A DNA stretch of 64,000 bases from JBBDKV01 sp040879165 (GTDB lineage: Bacteria > Patescibacteriota > Microgenomatia > UBA1400 > PJMF01). Below, piece after piece: positions 1 through 10,800 of the stretch. The translations under genes were made by a program, and so were the position numbers. The notes under the pieces are model-generated. The model saw only the letters and a program-made list of their open reading frames with translations. It was not told the origin of the DNA and did not search any database. Where the stretch lies: assembly GCA_040879165.1 (NCBI GenBank), contig JBBDKV010000003.1, positions 62,001 through 126,000 on the forward strand. The letters run 5' to 3'. The number at the start of each line of letters is the position of its first letter. The stretch's first letter is position 1.

Positions 1-98
1 ATCACTTTACAAAGCAACCAATAACAGCAATGACTGAGCCGCTATTTCCCAGACTTTCTTAACCACGCAAGCAGCTTCACTGCACACCAAATATCCAG

Positions 99-104
99 TA
101 CAAT
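99..104 (+). promoter_or_regulatory. -10 box, leaderless tatD promoter
   Basis: TACAAT lies 7 nt before the ATG at 112, so transcription should begin at or beside that ATG. The earlier in-frame ATG at 103 overlaps the hexamer and would not be transcribed from this promoter. No clear -35 element is seen. Confidence 0.5.
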
Positions 105-111
105 GAGCACT

Positions 112-930
112 ATGATTATTGATACCCACAGCCACTACAACCTACCTCCTCTGTACCAGGATTGGCATCGACACTGGCAAGAGGCACAAGCACATGACGT
201 AGTGGGAGCATTGGTGATTGGCACTAATCTCAAAACGAGTCGTGCAGCTATAACGATCTCCGAAAACGAATCGCAGCTTTGGCCAGCGGTTGGCATTCAT
301 CCCACCATGGCCGGAGAGTTCCTCAAATCATCTTTAGAGCTTGAAAAAACCATTGCTGAATTGGGCAAACTGGCAAACCAAGACGACGTGGTTGCAATTG
401 GTGAGTGCGGACTTGATTACTTTCGTTTGCCAAAAGCTGGCGAAGCTAGAGATGCAGAGATAGCTTTACAACAACAATTGTGTCGCGCGCAACTCCAGCT
501 TGCAGGCGAGCTACAATTACCAGTCAGTATTCATCTTAGAGACAAAACCAGCCTTGCGTATCACGATTTCTTAGAAATGTATCAAGAAATTGATCCGCAA
601 GTGCCAACCATTCTACACTGTGTTTCCGGACCAACAGACTGGGTGCTAACCATGCTTGAACACGGAGCGTTCGTCAGTGTGGCAGGTAACGTCAGCTATC
701 CAAGCGCAGAACACGTTCGGGGCTTGGTGGCGATTATCCCTCCCGATCGATTACTGATTGAAACCGATGCCCCATACCTGCCGCCAAAAGCCTATCGAGG
801 TGAAAGCTGCTTGCCCTGGATGATTTCTGAAACTATGACATTTTTAGAACAATTCTTAGATAAGAACAGAGAAGATATCTACCAAAATACCATCAGTATT
901 TTTCCACAGTGCGAAAAGGTACTGGAGTAA
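112..930 (+). CDS. tatD: TatD family metal-dependent hydrolase (DNase)
   Basis: This is a TatD-type TIM-barrel hydrolase of about 272 residues, the usual size. The N-terminal DTHSHYN motif supplies the first metal-binding histidines. GIHP, the metal-ligand glutamate in IGECGLDYFR, IHLRD, ILHC and the C-terminal ETDAPYLPP signature follow in the canonical order. Family members are 3'-5' exonucleases acting on DNA or RNA ends in the cytoplasm. I place the start at ATG 112 rather than ATG 103 because the -10 box TACAAT overlaps the upstream codon, and MIIDTHSH is a typical family N-terminus. A glycosyltransferase gene follows within 25 nt on the same strand, so they may be cotranscribed, but the functions look unrelated. 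Confidence 0.9.
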   Translation: MIIDTHSHYNLPPLYQDWHRHWQEAQAHDVVGALVIGTNLKTSRAAITISENESQLWPAVGIHPTMAGEFLKSSLELEKTIAELGKLANQDDVVAIGECGLDYFRLPKAGEARDAEIALQQQLCRAQLQLAGELQLPVSIHLRDKTSLAYHDFLEMYQEIDPQVPTILHCVSGPTDWVLTMLEHGAFVSVAGNVSYPSAEHVRGLVAIIPPDRLLIETDAPYLPPKAYRGESCLPWMISETMTFLEQFLDKNREDIYQNTISIFPQCEKVLE

Positions 931-954
931 TCCTAGTTGATCGAGGAACACAAC

Positions 955-2460
955 GTGCAAGACTTACTAATCAAATTCGTTGATCGCTATCCGGTCAAAA
1001 CTCAGCGTGCTTTAGAGATTCTTCCTGGCTTTGTGTCCTGGATGCTCATTTTATTTCCATTTTGGGGATCATTCTTTTTTCCAATTTGGGTGGCGTACTA
1101 CGTAATTGCCTTCAGCGTGTATTGGCTCTATCGCTCTACTACGTTGGCAGCACTCTCTATCATGGCTCATTTCAAAATCAAAGCAGCGCAACGTTTTGAT
1201 TGGCTCGCTGATCTACAAAAAAACTATCCAGATTCTTGGAACTCAATTCATCACTTAGTTATCATCCCCACCTATCAAGAACCTATCACGACACTTGAAA
1301 GAACATTGCAAGCCTTGCAGCAACAAACGTTTCCGCTGAAAAACATTCATATTATGTTGTCATTTGAAGAACGAGAAGGCGCGATGGCTGATGCCAAAGC
1401 AATGCAACTCAAGGAATTGTTTAAAAATACCTTTGGCAATCTTTGGACGACCAAACACCCAGATATTGTGGGAGAGGTGAAGGGCAAGTCATCAAATACT
1501 GCATGGGGCGCCCGACAAGCCAAAAAAAATCTAGTGGATACTCAGAAAGTTCCGCTCGAGCAGATAACCGTCAGCAGCGAAGACGCGGATGCCATGTTTG
1601 ACAAACAGTACTTTGCAGCTCTGACTTTCGCTTTCCTCAGTGAGGAAAATCCGTATAACAAAATTTGGCAAGGAGCAATTGTTTTTTATAATAATATTTG
1701 GAAAGTGCCAGCCCCGGTACGAGTCATCTCGTCAATGTTTTCAGTGATTCAGATGTATATTCTGATGCGGCGCGATCGGTTGGTCAATTTCTCTACCTAC
1801 AGCACTTCACTCAAGCACATTGTGGACATTGGCTACTGGGATACTGACGTCATTCCTGAAGATTATCGATTATTTTTCAAATCATATTTTGCCAAAAAGG
1901 GCGATTTTAGCGTTGAGCCAATTTTTCTACCTATTCACGCTGATGCTGCCGAAGCTCACTCCACCTGGGCAACGGTCAAGAATCAGTATGAACAACTGAA
2001 GCGTTGGGCATGGGGCGTCAGTGACGATGCCTACATTATCAAACAATACATCAAGGCTAAGGGTGTTCCTTTCTGGGACAAATCCATTCGCGTGCTTAAA
2101 GTTATCGAAGACCACTTTCTCTGGCCAGTTAATTGGTTTGCCATCACGGTGTCAGCTTTTTTACCACCATTACTCAACGATGAATTCAATCGTACGGTGA
2201 TCGGACGAACCCTTCCCCAGGTCACTAGCACGCTGCTCACTCTAGCATTGGTGTCTATGTTGGTTATTTTTATTATCGATGCTGTCAACAGGCCACCGCG
2301 ACCCAACAAACACAACCCACTCTCATACATCGCCCAGCCGCTTGAGTTTTTAATGCTACCAATTATTGGTTTCTTTTTCTCTGCGCTGCCTGGAATAGAT
2401 GCTCATACTAGACTGATGATGGGTAAATACATTGAATACAAAGTAACTAAAAAAGTGTAA
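955..2460 (+). CDS. Membrane glycosyltransferase family 2 (cellulose-synthase-like)
   Basis: A GT2 enzyme of about 501 residues with two N-terminal and about two C-terminal membrane segments around a cytosolic catalytic domain. Counting from the TTG at 937, PTYQE sits at 111-115, the DxD-type DAD at 216-218, the acceptor-side ED at 308-309 and a QLKRW motif at 353-357. This D,DxD,D,QxxRW pattern is typical of processive inverting synthases, so it may polymerise or export a surface polysaccharide. The substrate is unknown. GTG 955 is preferred because GAGGAA lies 7 nt upstream; a TTG at 937 would add six residues. It opens a run of envelope glycan genes. Confidence 0.8.
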   Translation: MQDLLIKFVDRYPVKTQRALEILPGFVSWMLILFPFWGSFFFPIWVAYYVIAFSVYWLYRSTTLAALSIMAHFKIKAAQRFDWLADLQKNYPDSWNSIHHLVIIPTYQEPITTLERTLQALQQQTFPLKNIHIMLSFEEREGAMADAKAMQLKELFKNTFGNLWTTKHPDIVGEVKGKSSNTAWGARQAKKNLVDTQKVPLEQITVSSEDADAMFDKQYFAALTFAFLSEENPYNKIWQGAIVFYNNIWKVPAPVRVISSMFSVIQMYILMRRDRLVNFSTYSTSLKHIVDIGYWDTDVIPEDYRLFFKSYFAKKGDFSVEPIFLPIHADAAEAHSTWATVKNQYEQLKRWAWGVSDDAYIIKQYIKAKGVPFWDKSIRVLKVIEDHFLWPVNWFAITVSAFLPPLLNDEFNRTVIGRTLPQVTSTLLTLALVSMLVIFIIDAVNRPPRPNKHNPLSYIAQPLEFLMLPIIGFFFSALPGIDAHTRLMMGKYIEYKVTKKV

Positions 2461-2469
2461 GATTGAGCT

Positions 2470-4056
2470 ATGCGCCAATTTTTTCGCTCCACTGACGCAA
2501 TCATCCTTGCTGGATTGTTGTTACTTGTTACGCTACTACGACTTCCCAACTTTTTTGAACCATATTGGTACGGAGACGAAGCCATTTACCTAACCATTGG
2601 TAACGCACTCAATTATGGCGAAATACTCTATCAAGACATTGTTGATCACAAAACTCCAGGCATCTACTGGTTGGCACAAGTGGGAACACAACTCAACTTT
2701 CGAATTGTATTGATGGGCTGGATGCTGGCCAGCACAACGCTATTTTTTCTAATCTCTAAACAAGTATGTAGCAATCGTTGGTCAATCGGCTGGGCAAGCC
2801 TGTTCTTCGTCATATTCACCAGCATTCCTTTTTTTGAGGGTAATATTCCTAATGGCGAATTATTCGTTATTGGCTTCGTGCTACTTGGCACGTGGCTGCT
2901 GCTTCAAAGCACTGTTGGTCAAGCCATCAAGATGCAGAAAACAAGTACCACACATACAAAAGATTTTGTATTTCTGCTAGGCTCAGGAGCGGCGTTTGGC
3001 TTAGCCATACTTGTCAAAATACCAGCGTTATTTGATTGGCTTGGCGCAATTTCTCTACTCTATTTTATAGTGCTCAGATACGCCAGTACGCAGGGTTGGA
3101 AATCATACACAAAGCTTTGGCAATCCGTACGGCACTATCTACTGTTAACATCTGCACAGACCTTGGCAGTTTTGCTCGTACTGGCAGCAAGTATCGGATA
3201 TTTTTGGTTGATTGGCGCTGGCTCAGACTACCTAGAATTCGGACTGCTCTATAACTTTCACTATGCAGGCAACTGGGAAGTTACACATCTCGATCCCAAA
3301 CTGGCTTGGTGGTTTTCACTCCCAGGAAAGGCGACATTTCTTGCAGTAACTGGCGTTATCTTGAGTTTTATATCGTTTCAAAAGTTATCAGTGGTTGGTC
3401 GTTGGCTCGGCATGTGGGTGGCGCTAGCTTTAATTGCTGCACTGCTTTCAAACCGTCCGTACCCTCATTATTTTCTCCAAATTATTCCTCCACTAGCGTT
3501 GCTGCTTGGACACACAATTGAGGAATGGTCCGTCAAGCGAAAAAATCGAAAAAGCAGCAGCTTATCACTTACTACCGCACTCACTGGCATACTTATTACT
3601 TTCAGCGTGCTGACCATTTGGTTGATCAACGCCTTTCCTTACCCAACAATTTCGTATTATGCTACCTGGTACAGGTTTATGACCAATCAAATCACTCCAA
3701 CAGAGTATCGAGATAGTTTTAATTATCTACTTGCAGATAATTATCGATTTAACCAAGCTGATTTGGTACAACCCGGAGAAAACTTGTTTATTTGGGGAAC
3801 TAATCCAATGTTGTATGCTCAAACCCAGACCATTCCCGTTGGTCGCTTTACGGTTGCATTTCACATTCATGACTTAGGACTGTACTCCGAAACAATGCAA
3901 GCTGTAGAACGTGTCAAACCAAAAATTATCATTACGCAACACGCAGAAGACACCGAACTTCCTGGTCTTAATCAATTATTGGAAGCAGAATACGTTGCCG
4001 ATGAAACGTATGATCACTTTACTCTTTGGCAGCTCCGAGATAGTATTGCGGAGTAA
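2470..4056 (+). CDS. GT-C family glycosyltransferase, ArnT/PMT-like (GT39-type)
   Basis: A polytopic protein of 528 residues with roughly ten to twelve hydrophobic segments. The first extracytoplasmic loop has the acidic YGDEAIY motif followed by DHKTPGIYW, typical of GT-C glycosyltransferases that use polyprenyl-phosphate sugars as donors. It should glycosylate lipid, glycan or protein acceptors outside the membrane. Donor and acceptor cannot be read from sequence. The start ATG 2470 follows a TAAGAT hexamer (2458-2463) by 6 nt, consistent with a leaderless promoter at the end of the preceding gene. The C-terminal 120 residues form a soluble domain. Confidence 0.75.
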   Translation: MRQFFRSTDAIILAGLLLLVTLLRLPNFFEPYWYGDEAIYLTIGNALNYGEILYQDIVDHKTPGIYWLAQVGTQLNFRIVLMGWMLASTTLFFLISKQVCSNRWSIGWASLFFVIFTSIPFFEGNIPNGELFVIGFVLLGTWLLLQSTVGQAIKMQKTSTTHTKDFVFLLGSGAAFGLAILVKIPALFDWLGAISLLYFIVLRYASTQGWKSYTKLWQSVRHYLLLTSAQTLAVLLVLAASIGYFWLIGAGSDYLEFGLLYNFHYAGNWEVTHLDPKLAWWFSLPGKATFLAVTGVILSFISFQKLSVVGRWLGMWVALALIAALLSNRPYPHYFLQIIPPLALLLGHTIEEWSVKRKNRKSSSLSLTTALTGILITFSVLTIWLINAFPYPTISYYATWYRFMTNQITPTEYRDSFNYLLADNYRFNQADLVQPGENLFIWGTNPMLYAQTQTIPVGRFTVAFHIHDLGLYSETMQAVERVKPKIIITQHAEDTELPGLNQLLEAEYVADETYDHFTLWQLRDSIAE

Positions 4057-4062
4057 ACTTGC

Positions 4063-4068
4063 TATAAT
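4063..4068 (+). promoter_or_regulatory. Extended -10 TGC-TATAAT, leaderless promoter
   Basis: A consensus TATAAT preceded by TGC (extended -10) with exactly 6 nt to the ATG at 4075. The predicted transcript starts on or next to the start codon. No Shine-Dalgarno site is present. Confidence 0.65.
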
Positions 4069-4074
4069 GACGCT

Positions 4075-4440
4075 ATGCCTGAAAACTTCCATCGCTATGG
4101 TCGTTGGTCAAAAGCACCAACATTAGCCAAAAAACAGTTGCTCTGGTCATTTTATCTGACTACTGCCATTACCCTAATTGCAACTGTTTTTTACTTTTTT
4201 GCCCAACCACACCTACCTTTTTTCTATACACTCCCACTGGATAGTCAGATGCTGGCACCAAAATTATGGCTATTTCTCTTTCCCAGTATTTCACTCGGAA
4301 TTACGTTGCTACACATGATTTTGCTCGGTCTATTTTATGATTTAGACGAATTAATTCTCCGACTGTTCGCCAACGCAACAACCATCATCCAGAGCATACT
4401 ACTCTTGGCACTGGTACGAATAATTGTCATTACTTGGTAA
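4075..4440 (+). CDS. Hypothetical membrane protein, three TM segments
   Basis: A 121-residue protein with a short basic N-terminus and three hydrophobic stretches (about residues 24-42, 57-83 and 96-118). I do not recognise a family or any catalytic motif. Its own consensus -10 box places it as the first gene of a transcript that continues into the WecA-like transferase, whose reading frame starts a few bases after this stop codon. An accessory role in polyprenyl-linked sugar metabolism is possible from position alone. Confidence 0.75.
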   Translation: MPENFHRYGRWSKAPTLAKKQLLWSFYLTTAITLIATVFYFFAQPHLPFFYTLPLDSQMLAPKLWLFLFPSISLGITLLHMILLGLFYDLDELILRLFANATTIIQSILLLALVRIIVITW

Positions 4441-4451
4441 ACAACGCGTAT

Positions 4452-5522
4452 ATGCTTGAACTACTCAGTTTTTTACTGACAGCACTACTAGCCACATTGC
4501 TAACACCTCTGGTAATCCAGTACTATAAACGAAAAAATTGGCTTGATGAACCAGAGAAAAAAAGACACGTTAAGGTTACCCACACCACGGCGGTACCTCG
4601 TGGTGGTGGTCTTGTTATTTTTCTCAGTATAGTGTTCAGCAGTTTATTATTGCTCAATATTGACCAATACTTACTCGCCATTTTGTTTGGCGCTGCACTT
4701 CTGGCCATCGTAGGCATGCTTGATGATATTTATGATATTCATCCACTGATTCGTCTTACTGCCAATACTATCGCAGCGTTGATTGTCGTTGGCTCTGGCA
4801 TAGGCATCGCCTACGTTAGTCATCCGTTTCAAGAGGGAGTTATTCATCTTGATCAGCCACAAATTAGCTTCTGGGCTTTCGGTGCTGAACGAACCATCTG
4901 GTTACTCTCAAGTTCATTAGCAGTCTTATTCATCATTTGGAATATGAATATTGTCAACTGGTCAAAGGGCGTAGATGGTCAAATGCCGGGATTCGTGATG
5001 ATTGCTCTGATTTTTATTGGAATACTCTCAACTCGATTTATAGGTGATCCGACAGAATTTAACACCATGATGCTGAGCTTCATTACAGCGGGTGCATTTG
5101 GAGGATTTTTACTTTGGAATTGGTATCCACAAAAAATTATGCCAGGCTATGGTGCAGGCTCTTTGGCTGGTTACTTCTTAAGCGTATTAGCCATACTCTC
5201 AGGAGCCAAGGTAGCTACAGCCTTAATGGTGCTGGCGCTGCCCACAGCCGATGCGGTATTTACTATTATTCGCCGTATTCGTGCTGGTAAGTCTCCAATT
5301 TGGGGAGATCGCGGCCATTTCCATCACAAATTAATTGATGTTTTTCACTGGAGCAAGCAGCAAGTGGCGGTTTTCTATTGGTCTGTCAGTTTAATTATGG
5401 GAGTGGTATCATTATACGTGAGCACCTTAGGAAAATTGGTGGCCATAGCCATTACTTTTGGACTGACCTTTGGTGTATTAATTTGGGCTAAAATAAAACA
5501 GCTGCGCCATGACTCACAATAA
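4452..5522 (+). CDS. WecA/TagO/MraY-family undecaprenyl-phosphate sugar-1-phosphate transferase
   Basis: A 356-residue polytopic member of glycosyltransferase family 4. It carries the family motifs in order: AVPRGGGL near residue 50, the metal-binding MLDDIYD at 89-95, NIVNWSKGVDG around 166-176, and the cytosolic GDRGHFHHKLID loop typical of WecA/TagO rather than MraY. Such enzymes move a sugar-1-phosphate, usually GlcNAc-1-P from UDP-GlcNAc, onto undecaprenyl phosphate, starting a lipid-linked glycan. ATG 4452 is chosen; the TTG at 4434 would overlap the previous gene. The 3' end overlaps the next gene by 14 nt, implying translational coupling. Confidence 0.85.
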   Translation: MLELLSFLLTALLATLLTPLVIQYYKRKNWLDEPEKKRHVKVTHTTAVPRGGGLVIFLSIVFSSLLLLNIDQYLLAILFGAALLAIVGMLDDIYDIHPLIRLTANTIAALIVVGSGIGIAYVSHPFQEGVIHLDQPQISFWAFGAERTIWLLSSSLAVLFIIWNMNIVNWSKGVDGQMPGFVMIALIFIGILSTRFIGDPTEFNTMMLSFITAGAFGGFLLWNWYPQKIMPGYGAGSLAGYFLSVLAILSGAKVATALMVLALPTADAVFTIIRRIRAGKSPIWGDRGHFHHKLIDVFHWSKQQVAVFYWSVSLIMGVVSLYVSTLGKLVAIAITFGLTFGVLIWAKIKQLRHDSQ

Positions 5523-6474
5523 AAGCGTCTTCTACAACCTCTTAAAAACCGCACGTCCTCGGCAATGGATTAAAAACTTGGCATTGTACGCAGCGCTGAT
5601 TTTTTCAGGCATGCTGTTTTATGTACCCACTGACGCCCCCGCCTACTTTTTGACTGTAACTCTCGCCTTCATCACTTTTAATTTCATCACTTCTAGTATC
5701 TATATTTTTAACGATATTGTTGATGCAGAAGCCGATCGCAATCATCCATTCAAAAAGAAGCGACCTATTGCATCAGGCGCACTTTCAGTACGCTCAGCCA
5801 AAATTGGCGCTGGAGTTTTGCTCATCATTAGTCTTATTTTGTCATTTTATTTAACGTTCTTCTTTCAACTGATGGCACTTGCCTACGTACTGCTTCAGAT
5901 ATTATATGCGAAGTTTCTCAAGCACATTCCAATTTTTGATGTAGCATCAATAGCCACCGGCTTTCTGATCAGAATTTATGCCGGGGCGCTCGTCGTTAAT
6001 CTCCATATGAACGTTTGGTTTTTACTGACTGTTATCTCAGCGTCATTATTCTTAGCTGTGGGTAAACGTCAAAGTGAGCGCACACTACTTTCTGGGCAAT
6101 CAGAGGAAGTAATCGGCTCAACACGCAAGATTCTCAAGCACTACACCCAGCGCTTACTCGACCAATACACGGGCATGTTTGCCACTGCAGCATGGCTTAG
6201 CTATGCCATTTATACCTTTCAAGCACAAACAGTTGTTCCAGCAGCCGAATTTACTCAAATCTACACATTTTTACCAAAAACACTGCACTCGCAAAAACTA
6301 CTGATGCTAACACTACCTTTTGTAATTTTTGGCATCATGCGCTACTTACAACTGATTTATGAAAAAAATGAAGGTGAATCCCCAGAGCGAGTGCTGCTTG
6401 GAGACAGAACGTTGCTCACCACACTTTTTATGTTTGGCAGTAGCGTTCTCTTAATTATTTACGTCATCGGTTAA
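5509..6474 (+). CDS. UbiA-family prenyltransferase, decaprenyl-phosphate phosphoribosyltransferase-like
   Basis: A 321-residue UbiA-superfamily membrane enzyme. The N-terminal RPRQWIKN, the first Asp-rich motif NDIVDAEADRNHP followed by KKKRPIASG, and AVGKRQSER match the subgroup that transfers phosphoribose from PRPP to polyprenyl phosphate (mycobacterial Rv3806c type) better than the ubiquinone or heme prenyltransferases. The product would be a lipid-linked pentose precursor for arabinose- or ribose-like surface sugars. It overlaps the WecA-like gene by 14 nt and precedes a PMT-like transferase, so both lipid-linked donors sit beside their possible users. The subgroup assignment rests on motif recall, not on an alignment. 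Confidence 0.75.
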   Translation: MTHNKSVFYNLLKTARPRQWIKNLALYAALIFSGMLFYVPTDAPAYFLTVTLAFITFNFITSSIYIFNDIVDAEADRNHPFKKKRPIASGALSVRSAKIGAGVLLIISLILSFYLTFFFQLMALAYVLLQILYAKFLKHIPIFDVASIATGFLIRIYAGALVVNLHMNVWFLLTVISASLFLAVGKRQSERTLLSGQSEEVIGSTRKILKHYTQRLLDQYTGMFATAAWLSYAIYTFQAQTVVPAAEFTQIYTFLPKTLHSQKLLMLTLPFVIFGIMRYLQLIYEKNEGESPERVLLGDRTLLTTLFMFGSSVLLIIYVIG

Positions 6475-6497
6475 ACCTAATTATCTGCCCAAAAAAT

Positions 6498-7844
6498 ATG
6501 TTGACTAGTTTATTGCATCAATACCGAGCAAGTATTCTCCTGCTCATTCTTGCGTTTGCCTTCGTAACTCGCATTCTGTTTGTTGATCAGCCAGAGGAAT
6601 ATTACTTTGATGAAGTCTACCACAGCGTTACTGCTCGATTGATAGCTGAAAATGATCCCCGAGCCTTTGAATGGTGGAATACAGCGCCAGAGCAAGACAC
6701 CGCTATCGATTGGCTCCACCCCCCTGTAGCTAAGTACATTCAAGCCAGTACAGTCCTGCTTTTTGGAGCCAATAGCTTCGGCTTTCGCTTTAGCTCAGTG
6801 CTGTTTGGCGTCGTAGTTATTCTGCTTACCTACCATGTGGCTCAACGCCTTTTTAACAATACTCGACTCAGCCTGCTGGCTGCTGCACTGGCTAGTTTTG
6901 ATGGACTACTGCTCGCTCAATCAAGAATTACCATGAACGATATTCATGTTACAGCCTTTATTCTACTCAGCACATTGTGTTTCTTGACGTATTTGCACAA
7001 TCAAAACAGTAAATGGCTGCTATTGACCGGCGTGATAACAGGCATAACCATCGCAACCAAATGGTCTGGCATTTTAATACTTCCGGCGTTTGTCGCTCTA
7101 TTATTTTTTAATTGGCTCGCATCAGGCAATCAAATACAAGTCAAAAAAATTGCTCAGGTTGTCGGTGCATTGGGCATCATTCCACTAATTGTATTTATTA
7201 GCAGCTATGCTCTTATGTTTGCGCAGGGTAAAGATCTCGCTCACTTTATAGAGTTACAAAAACAAGTTTGGTGGTATCAGACAACGTTATCTGCCACCCA
7301 TCCAGCGCAATCGCGACCTTGGGAATGGGTCTTAAATACGAGTCCTGTTTGGTATCACGTTGATTACATCTCAGACGAGTTACGTGGCAACATTTATGCA
7401 CAGGGCAATCTCCCGCTCTATTGGCTTGGAGCGATTGCTGTACTGGCCGCTAGTCTGCATGTTGCACGAAAGAAAATCACTGCTTTTACGGCTTCCCGAA
7501 ATGCATCATATGTCCAGCGGTTGCAAGCAATTACTCGATCAGTCGTCACTGAGCCAGTTGCGCCACTAGTACTGTTGTATTTTATACTTTGGGTACCGTG
7601 GCTTTTTTCTCCAAGAATTATGTTTTTCTATCACTATGCACCAGCCGTGCCATTTATGTGCATTCTTTTGGCATGGTGGCTGCTCAGATTACAACAAAAA
7701 ATCAAGCATGGTTCGTATCTTATCTGGACCGCTTTTCTTGTAATAGGTGTTTGGTTTGTAGCTTGGTACCCCTACTGGACTGGAGTTCCCACACCGATTA
7801 TTTTTCACGAAAATATCTATCAATATTTTGATGTGTGGAAATAG
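6498..7844 (+). CDS. Dolichyl-phosphate-mannose--protein mannosyltransferase-like (PMT, GT39)
   Basis: A 448-residue polytopic GT-C enzyme. The first luminal loop carries YYFDEVYH, with the DE pair required in PMT enzymes, then DWLHPPVAKY and a QSRITMNDIH segment, all characteristic of the PMT/POMT family. Bacterial homologues O-mannosylate secreted proteins using polyprenyl-phosphate mannose. It is the last gene of the first glycan cluster and runs convergently into the helicase gene 5 nt beyond its stop. The sugar actually used is unknown. Confidence 0.8.
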   Translation: MLTSLLHQYRASILLLILAFAFVTRILFVDQPEEYYFDEVYHSVTARLIAENDPRAFEWWNTAPEQDTAIDWLHPPVAKYIQASTVLLFGANSFGFRFSSVLFGVVVILLTYHVAQRLFNNTRLSLLAAALASFDGLLLAQSRITMNDIHVTAFILLSTLCFLTYLHNQNSKWLLLTGVITGITIATKWSGILILPAFVALLFFNWLASGNQIQVKKIAQVVGALGIIPLIVFISSYALMFAQGKDLAHFIELQKQVWWYQTTLSATHPAQSRPWEWVLNTSPVWYHVDYISDELRGNIYAQGNLPLYWLGAIAVLAASLHVARKKITAFTASRNASYVQRLQAITRSVVTEPVAPLVLLYFILWVPWLFSPRIMFFYHYAPAVPFMCILLAWWLLRLQQKIKHGSYLIWTAFLVIGVWFVAWYPYWTGVPTPIIFHENIYQYFDVWK

Positions 7845-7849
7845 AAAAC

Positions 7850-10800
7850 CTACTTTTCATCTAAAAAATCTAAATTTCTCATTTCCTGGACCACCTCACG
7901 AATTACCTTCTTCAGCTCGCCTACCTCTTCGTCTACCAAATCAAAATGATGCTGTGTAATAATTTTTTTACTTTCAGCGTACAAAAACTCAAATTGACCG
8001 GCTATGACTGTTGGTTGAAAGGTGTTGTCTAAATCAGTCAATAATTTATAAAACAATAATTGTCGCTTATACGGACCGCGAATGCTTTCTGGCAAGGCAC
8101 GTTCACGGTGCGAGAGTTTGTCAATAGCGGTCGCCCCGATAATGGCGTTTTTTGACTGAGGCTTACTAGCCTTATAGTCAATGACGCGAACTGTTTTTTC
8201 ATCAGGACTGACCCAATCAATACGATCAATTCTCCCTGTCAATGCTATGTCATCCATCCAAACAGGTTTGCTCGTAGAACCAAAAGTTCGCTCAGTAAAG
8301 GCAAGCATTTCTGGCTGGAAAGGTTTCTCCTGATGATAGGCCTCTACCACTGTTGTGCCCTGCTGTAATCGACGAGCGTGTTCATGCTCACCAAACTCTC
8401 CCTTGCGCAAACCTTCGTCAAGTGTGGCAATAATCTCTGCAAAGTCAATTGTTCGTCCAAGCAAGTGCTGCTTTACCAATTTCTCAATACCTGCATGCAA
8501 GGCAGTGCCGTAAATCATGTGCCCTTGCGCTACTTGCGGCACGCGTAAAACATCATTGAGCACAAATTCAGCGGGGTCTCTGAGGTATCGATTTAGAGCA
8601 GAAACTGACATCTTGAAATCTGCCATTTCTGATTGCAAAAACCGTCGTACCGCAGGAGTTCGATCAATCAAAACGGGCGGTGCCAAGAGCTGTGCTAAAG
8701 TAGGTTGCACCGCAGTATCATCAAGCGAAATCTGCTCAAGATCAGCGAAGATTCCAGCTTCATGCAAAAACATACTTGCCACTTGTGCCTTAGTTTTTCC
8801 TTTAGCAAGCAGTGTTTCTGGATAGGTGCAGTAGACAGCCTTGCTTGCTCGGGTGAGTGCGACATAAAACAATCGTCGATCATCTTCGTTGCGTTCTTTT
8901 TTAGTGACATCAGTATATTTCAAAACAGAATCAGGAAGTGGCAATAACTCCCGCTGACGCGCATTACCCCACTTCCCATCATAACAAGCTGTGATGAATA
9001 CATACTGCCACTCTTTACCCTTGGCACCGTGAACTGTACTCAACTCAACCGCTTCCTCAGCAAACGCTGAGCTACTGACCGGTATGCTCAGACCATGCAG
9101 TTGTAGTATTGCTGTGGACTCAAGCAGCTGCGACAGTGAGAATGAAGGTGCGCCATCCGCCCATTCCTGAACAGTTTTTTGAAAAGAAAGCAGTGCCATC
9201 AAATCAGGTAATCTTGACAGATCAGACCTTAGCCACTGAATGATGCCTGCTTGGTCAAATACCTCGCGCAACCAGTGAGAAATTCCTGTCTGAGCCGCTA
9301 GCTGACCAAGGCTCTCTAATTGGGCAACTACTTGCTGTATTTTTTCCAGCTCCGTTGCTGAGACATCTGGCAAAACCGCGACAAGTTCCTCTGTGTCCTT
9401 CTGCAACAAATGATAGAGTGATCCTCGTTCACGACCAGCTTTTTGTACCAACTGATAAACTACCGCTGATTCAAGTTCCCACCATGGTTGGAGTAAGACT
9501 TGATACAACGTATAACTATCTGCTTGGGCTTCAAGCTCATCAACGACTTGAATCAATCGCAACACGTCTTGTACTGCTTTAACGTTCAAAGCATTCTGTT
9601 CTGCTTGAGTTTTGGTAACAATGTTGTGTTGTGCTAGCACGTCTGCAAGCTGTAATGACTCAGCGTTGGTTTTAGTTAAAATTGCAATCTGATCAGCCGC
9701 AACGCCACGGTTGAGCAATTGTTTGATTTCTTGAACAAGTATCAACCATTCCTGAATATCTGAAGGCGTTGAGTAGGTAATAATTTGTTTGGTAGTGCGA
9801 TCATGCTCTTGTTGACTCTGCAAAGACTGCTGTAGTTGTTGGCTAATAGCGGTCTCAATGCTAGTTCCTGACTGAGCGGTAAGCTGATTTTCACCAATCA
9901 GCTTGTGAGCGCTATCGTATATTGGTTGCGGACAGCGATACCCCTGAGTCAAATTAATAACGGTTGCAGTAGGAAATCTCTCTAAAAATGCGTAGACATT
10001 TTCTACTGAAGCACCTTGAAATCGGAAAATTGCTTGGTGTGGATCACCTACCACAAAAATGTTAGCGGCTTCACCCCAGTGAGCACTCAATTGCCAAAGC
10101 AGCTCATTCTGCGTAGCATTGGTGTCCTGATACTCATCAGTCAGTACGTACTGGTAGCGCTCCTGATAGGTCTGCAACAGCGTCGACTGCGTCTTAAATC
10201 CCTCAAGCACCAAATTAATCATATCGTCAAAGTCATAACGCGCCATCTCACCAAGTGCCTGCTGGTACGCACTGAACACCTGAGCAAGTTCAGTATTTTT
10301 TTGTCTCTTTTTTTCAAAAGCGGCGAGCGTGGTTTTGTTTTTTGTGTCTGGAGGCTCAGCAAAGTCGTCTTTGACTAGTTTGGCAAAAGTTGTTGGATTG
10401 TAGCCTTCCTTTTTTACATTACTAATGGCCTCTAAAATTGATCGCGCGTAATGTCGCGGGTCGTTGAGCGGTTTAAGCACTTCTAGCTCTAGTTCTGAGA
10501 GTAGTTTTTCTATCAAGAGATAGCGCTCCAAATCAGACAACGCTTGGCTCGCGGGATTTATCGGAAACTGATCACTTTGCTCTGAAAGGACGTCTGCACA
10601 AAATGCGTGAAAAGTCATAATACTAACGTAGTAGCCCGTTTGACCAATCAGAGAAACAAGTCGCTCGCGCATGTTTTTAGCAGCTGCATCAGTGAAAGTA
10701 ATGGCTAAAATGGACTGTGGTGGGGTGTCAGTTTTTTGCAATATTGCGGCAATTCTTGCCGCAAGCACTTGGGTTTTACCGGTGCCTGGACCAGCTAACA